Shown here piece by piece: positions 1 through 5,037 of a stretch of 5,038 nt of DNA. Source of the stretch: JBCLLP01 sp039738635 (lineage in GTDB: Bacteria > Patescibacteriota > Saccharimonadia > CAILAD01 > BJGX01); the NCBI GenBank assembly GCA_039738635.1, contig JBCLLN010000029.1, forward strand, positions 1 through 5,038, in the 5' to 3' direction. Made by a program: the position numbers and the translations under genes. Numbering within the stretch: the first letter of the stretch is position 1; each line of letters opens with the position of its first letter. Below the pieces are notes generated by a model. That model saw only the letters and a program-made list of their open reading frames with translations. It had not been told where the DNA came from and made no database searches.

Positions 1-1
1 A

Positions 2-7
2 TACAAT
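2..7 (+). promoter_or_regulatory. Possible -10 element of a leaderless FemAB transcript
   Basis: The hexamer TACAAT matches TATAAT at five of six positions and ends 7 nt before the ATG at 15. There is no Shine-Dalgarno in the 14 visible bases. A transcript from this element would start at or next to the ATG, giving a leaderless mRNA. The same arrangement precedes the genes at 2052 and 3753, which is the main support. The -35 region lies outside the window, so this is a weak call on its own. Confidence 0.4.
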
Positions 8-14
8 TAGGCCT

Positions 15-977
15 ATGAACAATGACAATGATGCTCGCTGGGACAAGATGATATATGGGCTCAGGGGGCATTTATTCCAATCAAGCTTATGGAAAAGTTT
101 CCAGAACGCTCAGGGTCGTGAAACTATCCAGGATAGTGGAGATGGCTGGGCCTGGCTCGGTACTATCCGAAAAAGTTCTACTCTGCTGAATTATTTATAT
201 ATAGCTTATGGTCCCTGCGTAGCAGATGATAAAGCCTTCCAAACAGCGCTTGACTCTATCATAGGGCAAGCCTCTAGTAGGGGTGTGGCATTTATAAGAA
301 TGGATTTAGTGGGCGGTATAACCCCAGGTGTTATTGAGCTAGCCGGGCTCGTAGCCACCGCTGATTTCCAGCCATCTCACCAGATGGTACTCAATCTTAA
401 ACTTAGTCTTGATGAGCTTTGGAGTAATGTTTCAGCTAGCCAACGCAACCTTGTAAATACAGCTCCTAAGAAAGGACTAAAGTTCGTGGTAAGCACTCAG
501 CCAACCGAGTTGGCGCGGTTTTTAGAGATGCAAGCCGAGACTACCAAAAGACAGGGCATAACGGCTCACCCCAATAGCTACTACCAAGCCTTGCTAGACT
601 CGCTAGGGCCAAGTGGAGCTTGTAGGATATATTTTGCCAAGCATCAAGAGGGCTATGTGGCAGGCGCAATATGTGTTGATTGGCAGGGGATTAGGTATTA
701 CTTTCTGGCCGCCACCAACCACCAGCTAAACTCCAAATACCAAGGCGCATCGGCGCTATTGTGGTGGCTTATCAAGGACGCCAAGCAACAGGGTAATACT
801 TGCTTTAACTATGGCGGGGTAGTGCCACTAGACTGGGAGCATCATCCCTGGATTGGACACACCAAATTTAAACACCGCTTTGGTGGCGAGATAATTGAAA
901 CTCTTGGCACCTGGGACTTACCACTTAAAAAAGGGCAATACCAGCTATATAAGCTGGCTAAAGGCCTTAAAAAATAA
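15..977 (+). CDS. FemAB-family peptidoglycan bridge aminoacyltransferase (first of a pair)
   Basis: This 320-residue protein looks like a FemA/FemB/FemX-type transferase. Such enzymes use aminoacyl-tRNA to add amino acids to the stem peptide of lipid II on the cytoplasmic face of the membrane. Family-like stretches are FQSSLWKSFQ (21-30), YGPCV (65-69), the basic segment QRNLVNTAPKKGLKF (143-157), and a C-terminal GNAT-like half with YFLAATN (229-235), FNYGG (264-268) and HTKFKHRFGGE near 282-292, followed by LGTWDLPL (297-304). No signal peptide, membrane segment or long coiled-coil arm is evident, so it resembles the compact FemX type rather than staphylococcal FemA. The start leaves about 20 residues before the first motif, which is normal. 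No in-frame stop lies upstream in the window, so a longer form cannot be excluded. It overlaps the next gene by one base (TAATG), implying translational coupling. The family call is firm; the amino acid added and the acceptor position are unknown. Confidence 0.88.
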   Translation: MNNDNDARWDKMIYGLRGHLFQSSLWKSFQNAQGRETIQDSGDGWAWLGTIRKSSTLLNYLYIAYGPCVADDKAFQTALDSIIGQASSRGVAFIRMDLVGGITPGVIELAGLVATADFQPSHQMVLNLKLSLDELWSNVSASQRNLVNTAPKKGLKFVVSTQPTELARFLEMQAETTKRQGITAHPNSYYQALLDSLGPSGACRIYFAKHQEGYVAGAICVDWQGIRYYFLAATNHQLNSKYQGASALLWWLIKDAKQQGNTCFNYGGVVPLDWEHHPWIGHTKFKHRFGGEIIETLGTWDLPLKKGQYQLYKLAKGLKK

Positions 978-2029
978 TGACAGCCAGGCCAGCCACGGCA
1001 GAAGAGATAGGCACTTGGGACAAATTGGTATCTGGCAATCCTTACCCCGACGAGCTAATGCAGTCCAAACCTTATGGACAGCTAAAAAGTGAGTTTGGCT
1101 GGCAAGCTCGCCACTATATATTCCAAGATAATGTGACAAAAATCGCCGTACTGTTTTTGGTTCGTAATTTGCCATATTATGGTGAGCTTTGGTATGCACC
1201 TAGGGGCCCAGCAGTCAGCTCCACAGCTCAGCTTGGCAAACTATTAAAGGCTATCACCCCAGAGCTCGCCAAAGCTTTTTTAGTTAAGCTAGAGCCACCA
1301 CTACTTAAGTCCACCACCAAGGCTCGCGACTTCAGGGCCATTGGGCTTGTAAAAGCTCAAGTTGATCTGCAGATGAACCAATCCACGACCATTGTAAATC
1401 TTAGCCCAACAGATGATGAAATTCTATCTAGCTTCAAGCAAAAAACACGCTACAATATTCGGCTTAGTGAGCGTAAGAAAGTAAGTATTAGGCGGGTAGA
1501 GCTAACAAGAGATAATATGAAAATTATGTACGGGTTTTTACAGGAAACCCAAAAGCGCAGTGGGTTCTACTTGCGTAGTTATAAATATATGGAAGCTTTT
1601 TGGTCGCTATTTACTAAGGCTGGCAGGGGAGAGCTATTTATGGCATTTTATGATAATCAGCCATTGGGCGGTGTGTTTGTGACTATGCTCGGTAAAAAAT
1701 CACAGTATAAGGACGGGGGTTTTACAAGGGAGCATAGTGGGGTTATGGCCCCATACTTAATTCAATGGGAAATTATAAAATGGCTCAAAACTCAAGCTGT
1801 GGTGGAGTATGATTTGTATGGTATGCCACCACTTGACGCACTTACTAATAAGGCTCATTCACTATCGGGCTTAGTACAATTTAAGAGTGGTTTTAGCATC
1901 GAGTTCACAGAGTATGTGGGGGTCTATGACTGGCCACTATCAGCTACTAAGTACCGTCATTGGCTCAAGTTTGGCGAAAAACTCCTATCAAAGCGTGAAT
2001 TGTTATTGAAAAATAATCTATTTTATTAA
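977..2029 (+). CDS. FemAB-family peptidoglycan bridge aminoacyltransferase (second of a pair)
   Basis: This 350-residue protein is a clear FemAB-family member. Visible motifs are WYAPRGPAV (72-80), FKQKTRYNIRLSERK (153-167), which matches the family's basic 'K.R.NIR.A.K' segment, RSGFYLRS (194-201), YDLYGMPP (278-285), and the C-terminal block FKSGF (302-306) followed by EYVGVYDWPL (312-321). By family knowledge it transfers amino acids from tRNA to a peptidoglycan precursor in the cytoplasm. No coiled-coil insertion is seen. The ATG overlaps the preceding stop (TAATG) and there is no good Shine-Dalgarno, so it probably depends on translation of the first gene. Its sequence differs clearly from its neighbour, so the two are not a recent duplication. 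They may add successive residues or act as a heterodimer, as FemA and FemB do in staphylococci; that is inference. Substrate specificity cannot be read from the sequence. Confidence 0.9.
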   Translation: MTARPATAEEIGTWDKLVSGNPYPDELMQSKPYGQLKSEFGWQARHYIFQDNVTKIAVLFLVRNLPYYGELWYAPRGPAVSSTAQLGKLLKAITPELAKAFLVKLEPPLLKSTTKARDFRAIGLVKAQVDLQMNQSTTIVNLSPTDDEILSSFKQKTRYNIRLSERKKVSIRRVELTRDNMKIMYGFLQETQKRSGFYLRSYKYMEAFWSLFTKAGRGELFMAFYDNQPLGGVFVTMLGKKSQYKDGGFTREHSGVMAPYLIQWEIIKWLKTQAVVEYDLYGMPPLDALTNKAHSLSGLVQFKSGFSIEFTEYVGVYDWPLSATKYRHWLKFGEKLLSKRELLLKNNLFY

Positions 2030-2039
2030 TAACCTATGT

Positions 2040-2045
2040 AATAAT
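2040..2045 (+). promoter_or_regulatory. Possible -10 element of a leaderless mutase transcript
   Basis: The hexamer AATAAT matches TATAAT at five of six positions. It sits in the 22-bp gap before the mutase gene and ends 6 nt before its ATG. The gap has no Shine-Dalgarno, so initiation is either leaderless from this site or by an SD-independent route on a read-through mRNA. No -35 hexamer at correct spacing is obvious (TTGAAA at 2006-2011 is too far upstream). In such AT-rich sequence this can arise by chance. Confidence 0.3.
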
Positions 2046-2051
2046 AAAGCT

Positions 2052-3401
2052 ATGGAATTTACTAAAAGCGTATTTAAGGCCTACGACATACGAGGCAAAG
2101 TCCCCACCGAGCTTACCAGCGAGCTAGCTAATGCAGTTGGCAGGGCGTTGGCCGATTTCTTACCAATCGGCGAGGTGGTGGTAGGTCGTGATATGCGCCC
2201 AGACTCTAATGAGCTGGCGAGTGCTCTGATTGCTGGGCTGATTGGGCAGGGCAGGGTGGTGGTGGATTTGGGGCAGATAACCTCGGATATGATTTATTTT
2301 GCAGTTGGTCATGATGGTTATGCTGGGGCAGCTATGATTACAGCTAGCCATAATCCAGGAGACTATAATGGTATTAAGCTGACTGCCAAGGGAGTCAGGC
2401 CAATCGGTGAGGATAGTGGGCTAGGCATTATAGCCCAAGCCATTGTTGATGATAATTATAAACCCTCGACCCAGCAAGGCGCGGTAAGTACAAAGGATAT
2501 TTTGGGTCCTTGGGTTAAGCACGCTCTTGGCTTTGCGCCACACTTAGGTTCCTTGAATGTAGGGATTGATGCTGGTAATGGTATGGCTGGGATTATCGTG
2601 CCTGAGCTTGAGGCCAACACTAGTTTGACTATCCACGGACTATACTTAGAGCTTGATGGTAGCTTCCCAAACCACCCAGCTAACCCGCTCGCCTTTGAGA
2701 CTCTTAAAGATTTAATTGAATTAGTAAAATCCCAAAAGCTAGATTGTGGCATTGCCTTTGATGGTGATGGCGATAGGGCATTCTTTGTAGATGAGAAGGG
2801 TGAGGTAGTTAATGCTAGTACGATAGGGGCAATACTAGCCACTCGATTCTTGAAGGAGTCTCCTGGGGCAACGGTACTCTATAATGCCATTACCTCGCGG
2901 ATAGTTGCCGAAACAGCTCAGAGTTTGGGCGGGAAAGCCCTCCGCACTAAGGTCGGCCATAGCTTTATTGTGGGCGAGATGCGCAAGTATGATGCTGTCT
3001 TTGCCTGTGAGCACTCCGGGCATTTTTACTTTAAGGATAATTATAATGCAGATAGTGGGCTGATAGCTGCCTTATGTGTGCTAGATATTATGAGCAGCTC
3101 AGGCCAGAAGCTATCGGATATTTGTAAGCCATATGTCAATAAGTGTTTTGACTCAGTTGAGATTAATTTTAGTGTAACCGACACCCAAAAGGCTATCAAT
3201 GCGATAGCAGAGGTGTATTCTGATGGCCAGCCAGATAGCCTAGACGGACTAACTATTAATTATCCAAGCTGGTGGTTTAATGTGCGGGCTAGTAATACCG
3301 AGCCACTGCTAAGACTTAATGTTGAAGCTGATAATCAGCAGACACTAGCAACAGAATTAAAAAAACTTACAGAAATTATTACAAATTTTATTGACAAGTA
3401 G
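2052..3401 (+). CDS. Phosphomannomutase/phosphoglucomutase (alpha-D-phosphohexomutase family)
   Basis: This complete 449-residue cytoplasmic enzyme is close to the usual 450-460 residues of bacterial PMM/PGM (ManB, CpsG, AlgC). It interconverts hexose 6-phosphate and hexose 1-phosphate through a phosphoserine and a bisphosphate intermediate. All four hallmark sites are present in order: the catalytic serine loop TASHNPGDYNG (97-107, Ser99), the Mg-binding loop DGDGDR (237-242), the sugar-recognition loop CEHSGHFYF (319-327) and the phosphate-binding loop RASNTEP (412-418). The N-terminal FKAYDIRG (8-15) and GRDMRPDS (45-52) are also typical. The 'EHSGH' loop fits ManB-like enzymes using mannose and often glucose phosphates, but I cannot separate PMM from dual PMM/PGM by eye. 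Product would feed GDP-mannose or UDP-glucose synthesis for surface glycans, which suits the adjacent wall-modifying genes. It begins 22 bp after the second FemAB gene with no Shine-Dalgarno. Its last codons carry the -35 box of the downstream RNA promoter. Confidence 0.93.
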   Translation: MEFTKSVFKAYDIRGKVPTELTSELANAVGRALADFLPIGEVVVGRDMRPDSNELASALIAGLIGQGRVVVDLGQITSDMIYFAVGHDGYAGAAMITASHNPGDYNGIKLTAKGVRPIGEDSGLGIIAQAIVDDNYKPSTQQGAVSTKDILGPWVKHALGFAPHLGSLNVGIDAGNGMAGIIVPELEANTSLTIHGLYLELDGSFPNHPANPLAFETLKDLIELVKSQKLDCGIAFDGDGDRAFFVDEKGEVVNASTIGAILATRFLKESPGATVLYNAITSRIVAETAQSLGGKALRTKVGHSFIVGEMRKYDAVFACEHSGHFYFKDNYNADSGLIAALCVLDIMSSSGQKLSDICKPYVNKCFDSVEINFSVTDTQKAINAIAEVYSDGQPDSLDGLTINYPSWWFNVRASNTEPLLRLNVEADNQQTLATELKKLTEIITNFIDK

Positions 3402-3419
3402 CCTTAGTAGGATTATTAT
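3391..3419 (+). promoter_or_regulatory. Sigma70-type promoter at the end of the mutase gene
   Basis: A perfect -35 TTGACA (3391-3396) is followed after exactly 17 bp by TATTAT (3414-3419), five of six bases of the -10 consensus. The -35 lies inside the last codons of the mutase gene and the spacer covers its stop codon. A start at about 3426-3427 (G3427) would put the first RNA hairpin only about 3 nt from the 5' end. No protein start follows at a sensible distance, so this promoter appears to serve the non-coding RNA proposed at 3427-3732. Confidence 0.6.
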
Positions 3420-3426
3420 TATTCTT

Positions 3427-3732
3427 GTCCACATCACTTCTTTGATGTGAGAGTACATTTAATTAAAAGGCTTGACGGCCAGGAGCTAGACCGATTCTTT
3501 GTAAATGGTAATTAAACATTACAAAGAATTGCTGACTACACTCTTAGTCGTGATTTCATCGGGGAGCCCTTACTTGCAATAAAATGCTTGGAGGTAACTC
3601 CTCGGCCATCGCGCCAATCCACTTATTAGCTATTGCTCAAAAATTAGTGCTTAATTGCACCTAGCTAGTACTGGGTTTGGCCCAATACTTTTTCGGGGCT
3701 TGGGAATAATTTATTCCCAAGCCCCTTTACTA
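3427..3732 (+). ncRNA. Candidate structured non-coding RNA of about 300 nt, unidentified
   Basis: The region fills most of a 351-bp gap between genes and is bounded by a near-consensus promoter and a strong intrinsic terminator. Hairpins visible by base pairing are: CACATCA/TGATGTG (3430-3436 with 3443-3449, 6-nt loop); a long one pairing 3492-3507 with 3517-3531, about 15 bp with one bulged A; GACTA/TAGTC (3534-3538 with 3545-3549); GGAG-GTAA-CTCC with a GNRA-type loop (3590-3601); ATTAGCTA/TAGCTAGT (3625-3632 with 3662-3669, one wobble) enclosing GTGC/GCAC (3647-3650 with 3657-3660); and AGTA.TGGG/CCCA.TACT (3667-3675 with 3681-3689). A long-range helix 3469-3485 with 3598-3615 closes a large central domain. 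Some of these exclude each other. I do not see the tmRNA 3' acceptor and T-arm, RNase P P4 motifs, the SRP loop or 5S rRNA features. It may be a new regulatory or housekeeping RNA, or a diverged known class such as 6S. Ends are inferred from promoter and terminator positions. Confidence 0.55.
3469..3615 (+). other. Long-range RNA helix closing the central domain of the candidate ncRNA
   Basis: GGCCAGGAG (3477-3485) pairs with CTCCTCGGCC (3598-3607) in nine pairs with only C3603 bulged. The helix continues outwards past a C3476/A3608 mismatch with A3475-T3609, G3474-C3610 and the wobble T3473-G3611, then past a T3472/C3612 mismatch with GGC (3469-3471) against GCC (3613-3615). That makes about 15 pairs between arms roughly 110 nt apart. 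The enclosed domain contains the 15-bp hairpin at 3492-3531 and the small hairpin at 3534-3549. A GC-rich long-range match of this length in AT-rich intergenic DNA is hard to explain without an RNA fold. Confidence 0.55.
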
Positions 3733-3735
3733 TTT
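3695..3735 (+). terminator. Strong intrinsic terminator
   Basis: GGGGCTTGGGAATA (3695-3708) and its exact complement at 3712-3725 form a perfect 14-bp stem with a 3-nt loop, followed by TTTACTATTT (3726-3735). The stem is very stable; the T-tract is interrupted. It would end the candidate RNA and any read-through from the mutase operon, and it separates them from the nucleotidyltransferase gene, whose ATG is 18 nt beyond the T-tract. Confidence 0.87.
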
Positions 3736-3739
3736 AGTA

Positions 3740-3745
3740 TATAAT
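3740..3745 (+). promoter_or_regulatory. Consensus -10 element, leaderless nucleotidyltransferase transcript
   Basis: A perfect TATAAT ends 7 nt before the ATG at 3753, and no Shine-Dalgarno is present upstream. Because a terminator ends at about 3735, the gene needs a promoter in this short gap, and this is the only candidate. Initiation 7-8 nt downstream would start the mRNA at the ATG. The -35 position (about 3717-3722) lies in the terminator stem and shows no match to TTGACA. Confidence 0.55.
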
Positions 3746-3752
3746 TAGTTTT

Positions 3753-4643
3753 ATGAGTATTATCCAAGCCAAACGCAAGGAAAAACAAGTCAGAGAAGCA
3801 ATAGTCAGCTTGCTGGCTTATTTTGCTGTGATGGATTTGATGCTAGATTTTGATACCCTGTATGCTTATTTGCAGATAAAATCAGGTCAGCTGATGGTCA
3901 AAGCCCAGCTCAATAAGCTCATAAAAAACGGCCGTGTAAACAAAAGCAAAAACTATTATGGGCTTACTAGCCATAGCTACCCCAAGCGAGCCAAGACCGC
4001 TATAATACAGGCAAAGCTACTCAAAAAAGCCCAGCGGTGGGGGAGAGTCATGGGGCTGGTGCCATTTATTAGATCGGTAGTGGTGGTAAATAGTACGGCA
4101 TTTGGCAATGTCCACCCCCAAAGCGATATAGACCTTTTTATAATCACCTCTCCTAATCGAGTATTTGTGGCCAAGGGCCTGTTGATGTTCGTACTAAAAT
4201 CTCTTAGACAGCTCGAAGACCAGTTTGAGTCAGCTGGCAGATTTAGCCTAGGGATGTTTTTGACCACCAGGGGAGCTAAAATGGAAAAAGATATGATGAA
4301 GGTTAATAATCCTCATTTGGCTTACTGGTTGATTACTGCCAAGCCAGTCTATGGGCCGGGGGTCTGGTATGGGATTCTTAAGAACGACTCATATATTCAG
4401 TCCAAATTGCCAAATTATATCTGGCATAAACCATCAACGCGAATTTATACTTCAGGGTTAAAAATTATTGATAAGCTCGATGATATTGGTTATCGCCGCC
4501 ACTTACGGCACACCGCCAGCCAGCCCAAGAGCCACCACCCGGATGCATTTATTCGGGTTAGGCCTGATATTATTAATCTTCATCATAAGGGTACATCAGA
4601 TGTAATAGCTAATAAGTGGAAGGATATAGTATTAAAGTCCTAG
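3753..4643 (+). CDS. Winged-helix plus Pol-beta-type nucleotidyltransferase domain protein, function unknown
   Basis: The 296-residue protein has two recognisable parts. Residues about 12-72 look like a winged helix-turn-helix (REAIVSLLAYF at 14-24, then LNKLIKNGRV at 53-62 and the wing-like KNYYGL at 66-71). Residues about 105-172 resemble the Pol-beta nucleotidyltransferase fold: a hydrophobic strand VVVVN (109-113), FGN (117-119) in place of the usual G-S, and SDIDLFII (124-131) with Asp125 and Asp127 as the probable metal ligands. A third acidic residue is not obvious in the following strand (FSLGMFL, 164-170). The C-terminal part is basic and histidine-rich, with no domain I recognise. 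Similar wHTH plus nucleotidyltransferase proteins are frequent in CPR genomes, without known substrates as far as I can recall. It might transfer a nucleotide to a small molecule, RNA or protein; I cannot choose. It follows a terminator and probably has a leaderless promoter, so its context gives little functional hint. Confidence 0.82.
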   Translation: MSIIQAKRKEKQVREAIVSLLAYFAVMDLMLDFDTLYAYLQIKSGQLMVKAQLNKLIKNGRVNKSKNYYGLTSHSYPKRAKTAIIQAKLLKKAQRWGRVMGLVPFIRSVVVVNSTAFGNVHPQSDIDLFIITSPNRVFVAKGLLMFVLKSLRQLEDQFESAGRFSLGMFLTTRGAKMEKDMMKVNNPHLAYWLITAKPVYGPGVWYGILKNDSYIQSKLPNYIWHKPSTRIYTSGLKIIDKLDDIGYRRHLRHTASQPKSHHPDAFIRVRPDIINLHHKGTSDVIANKWKDIVLKS

Positions 4644-4663
4644 CTGGTTACCCTAAAGAACAC

Positions 4664-4693
4664 TTGACAAAGCTACTCTTACAGATATATATT
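4664..4693 (+). promoter_or_regulatory. groES promoter (sigma70 type)
   Basis: A perfect -35 TTGACA (4664-4669) is followed after 18 bp by TATATT (4688-4693), five of six bases of TATAAT; an alternative TATATA at 4686-4691 has 16-bp spacing. Transcription would begin near 4700, so the CIRCE operator at 4702-4728 would lie at the very start of the transcript. This is the classic layout for HrcA-repressed groESL operons. The leader would be about 77 nt. Confidence 0.75.
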
Positions 4694-4702
4694 AGTACTA
4701 AT
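4691..4702 (+). repeat. 12-bp perfect palindrome at the groES transcription start
   Basis: ATTAGTACTAAT is its own reverse complement. It overlaps the end of the -10 and the likely start site, and its last base is the first base of CIRCE. It could be a second operator half-site arrangement or chance: about one 12-bp palindrome is expected in a 5-kb window, and more in AT-rich DNA. Confidence 0.35.
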
Positions 4703-4728
4703 TAGCACTCCATACATTAGAGTGCTAA
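4702..4728 (+). promoter_or_regulatory. CIRCE operator (HrcA binding site)
   Basis: TTAGCACTC (4702-4710), a 9-bp spacer, and GAGTGCTAA (4720-4728) match the CIRCE consensus TTAGCACTC-N9-GAGTGCTAA at every base. The flanking A4701 and T4729 extend the inverted repeat by one pair. HrcA dimers bind CIRCE and repress groESL and often dnaK operons; heat stress relieves this, because HrcA needs GroEL to stay active. A hrcA gene is therefore predicted elsewhere in this genome. The repeat can also form a hairpin at the 5' end of the mRNA. Confidence 0.97.
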
Positions 4729-4765
4729 TGCTTAATAGTAACAGTAACAAATAAGATTAACCAAT

Positions 4766-4774
4766 AAGGCAGGT
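4766..4774 (+). promoter_or_regulatory. Weak ribosome binding site of groES
   Basis: AAGGCAGGT carries AAGG (4766-4769), 7 nt before the ATG, and AGG (4771-4773), 3 nt before it. It is an imperfect Shine-Dalgarno, but the only reasonable one in the window. It marks groES as having a true leader, unlike the genes at 15, 2052 and 3753. Confidence 0.45.
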
Positions 4775-4776
4775 AT

Positions 4777-5037
4777 ATGAAAATTCATCCGTTAGCAGAT
4801 CGTGTTGTATTAGAGCAAATAGAGCTTAGTGAGCAGACCAAGAGTGGGTTTATACTTCCAGATAGTGCTCAAGAAAAGCCCAAGATGGCCAAAGTGCTAG
4901 GCATTGGTAGTAAAGTTAAGGAAGTAAAAGTGGGCGATATGGTAATTTATAAGAGCTATGGCCCGGATGATGTGAAGGTAGATAATAACGATTATATGAT
5001 CGCCAAAGAGGAAGATATCCTCGCGGTAGTAAAATAA
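4777..5037 (+). CDS. groES: Co-chaperonin GroES (Hsp10/Cpn10), compact form
   Basis: This 86-residue cytoplasmic protein is the lid of the GroEL folding chamber, working as a heptamer. The N-terminus IHPLADRVVLEQIE (3-16) is diagnostic. The mobile loop follows, with SGFILPD (23-29) replacing the usual GGIVL contact motif, then AKVLGIG (38-44), VKVGDMVIY (50-58) and the C-terminal strand EEDILAVV (78-85). Usual bacterial length is about 94-97 residues. The shortfall is mostly between the glycine at 44 and VKVGD at 50-54, where only SKVKE (45-49) remains instead of the approximately 14-residue roof beta-hairpin of E. coli GroES. The reading frame is intact, with a TAA stop one base before the window end. 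The CIRCE operator and dedicated promoter upstream agree with the identity, and groEL is expected immediately downstream. Confidence 0.97.
   Translation: MKIHPLADRVVLEQIELSEQTKSGFILPDSAQEKPKMAKVLGIGSKVKEVKVGDMVIYKSYGPDDVKVDNNDYMIAKEEDILAVVK

Noticed and set aside
945..1199. Minus-strand open frame across the FemAB junction
   Set aside because: It is a shadow of the two well-supported + strand genes, with no motif or start signal.
2456..2842. 128-codon minus-strand open frame inside the mutase gene
   Set aside because: Lies entirely opposite a complete enzyme with all hallmark motifs; serine- and proline-rich composition is typical of antisense shadows.
3505..3582. Small ORF of 25 codons from an ATG inside the candidate RNA
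   Set aside because: No Shine-Dalgarno at proper spacing (AGGAG at 3481-3485 is 19 nt upstream), the ATG is buried in the stem of the 15-bp hairpin, and this length without a stop is expected by chance. RNA structure explains the region better.
3584..3664. Second small ORF of 26 codons in the same gap
   Set aside because: No ribosome binding site, overlaps several paired segments, and its length is within chance expectation.
3427..3732. Assignment of the gap to tmRNA, RNase P RNA, SRP RNA or 5S rRNA
   Set aside because: I could not find the tmRNA CCA end and T-arm, the RNase P GAGGAAAGUCC or ACAGAA motifs in place, the SRP GGAAG/AGCAG loop, or 5S helices. A diverged 6S-like RNA is not excluded, but there is no positive evidence.
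3977..4267. 96-codon minus-strand open frame inside the nucleotidyltransferase gene
   Set aside because: Antisense to the active-site-bearing region of a recognisable protein, with no ribosome binding site or family resemblance.
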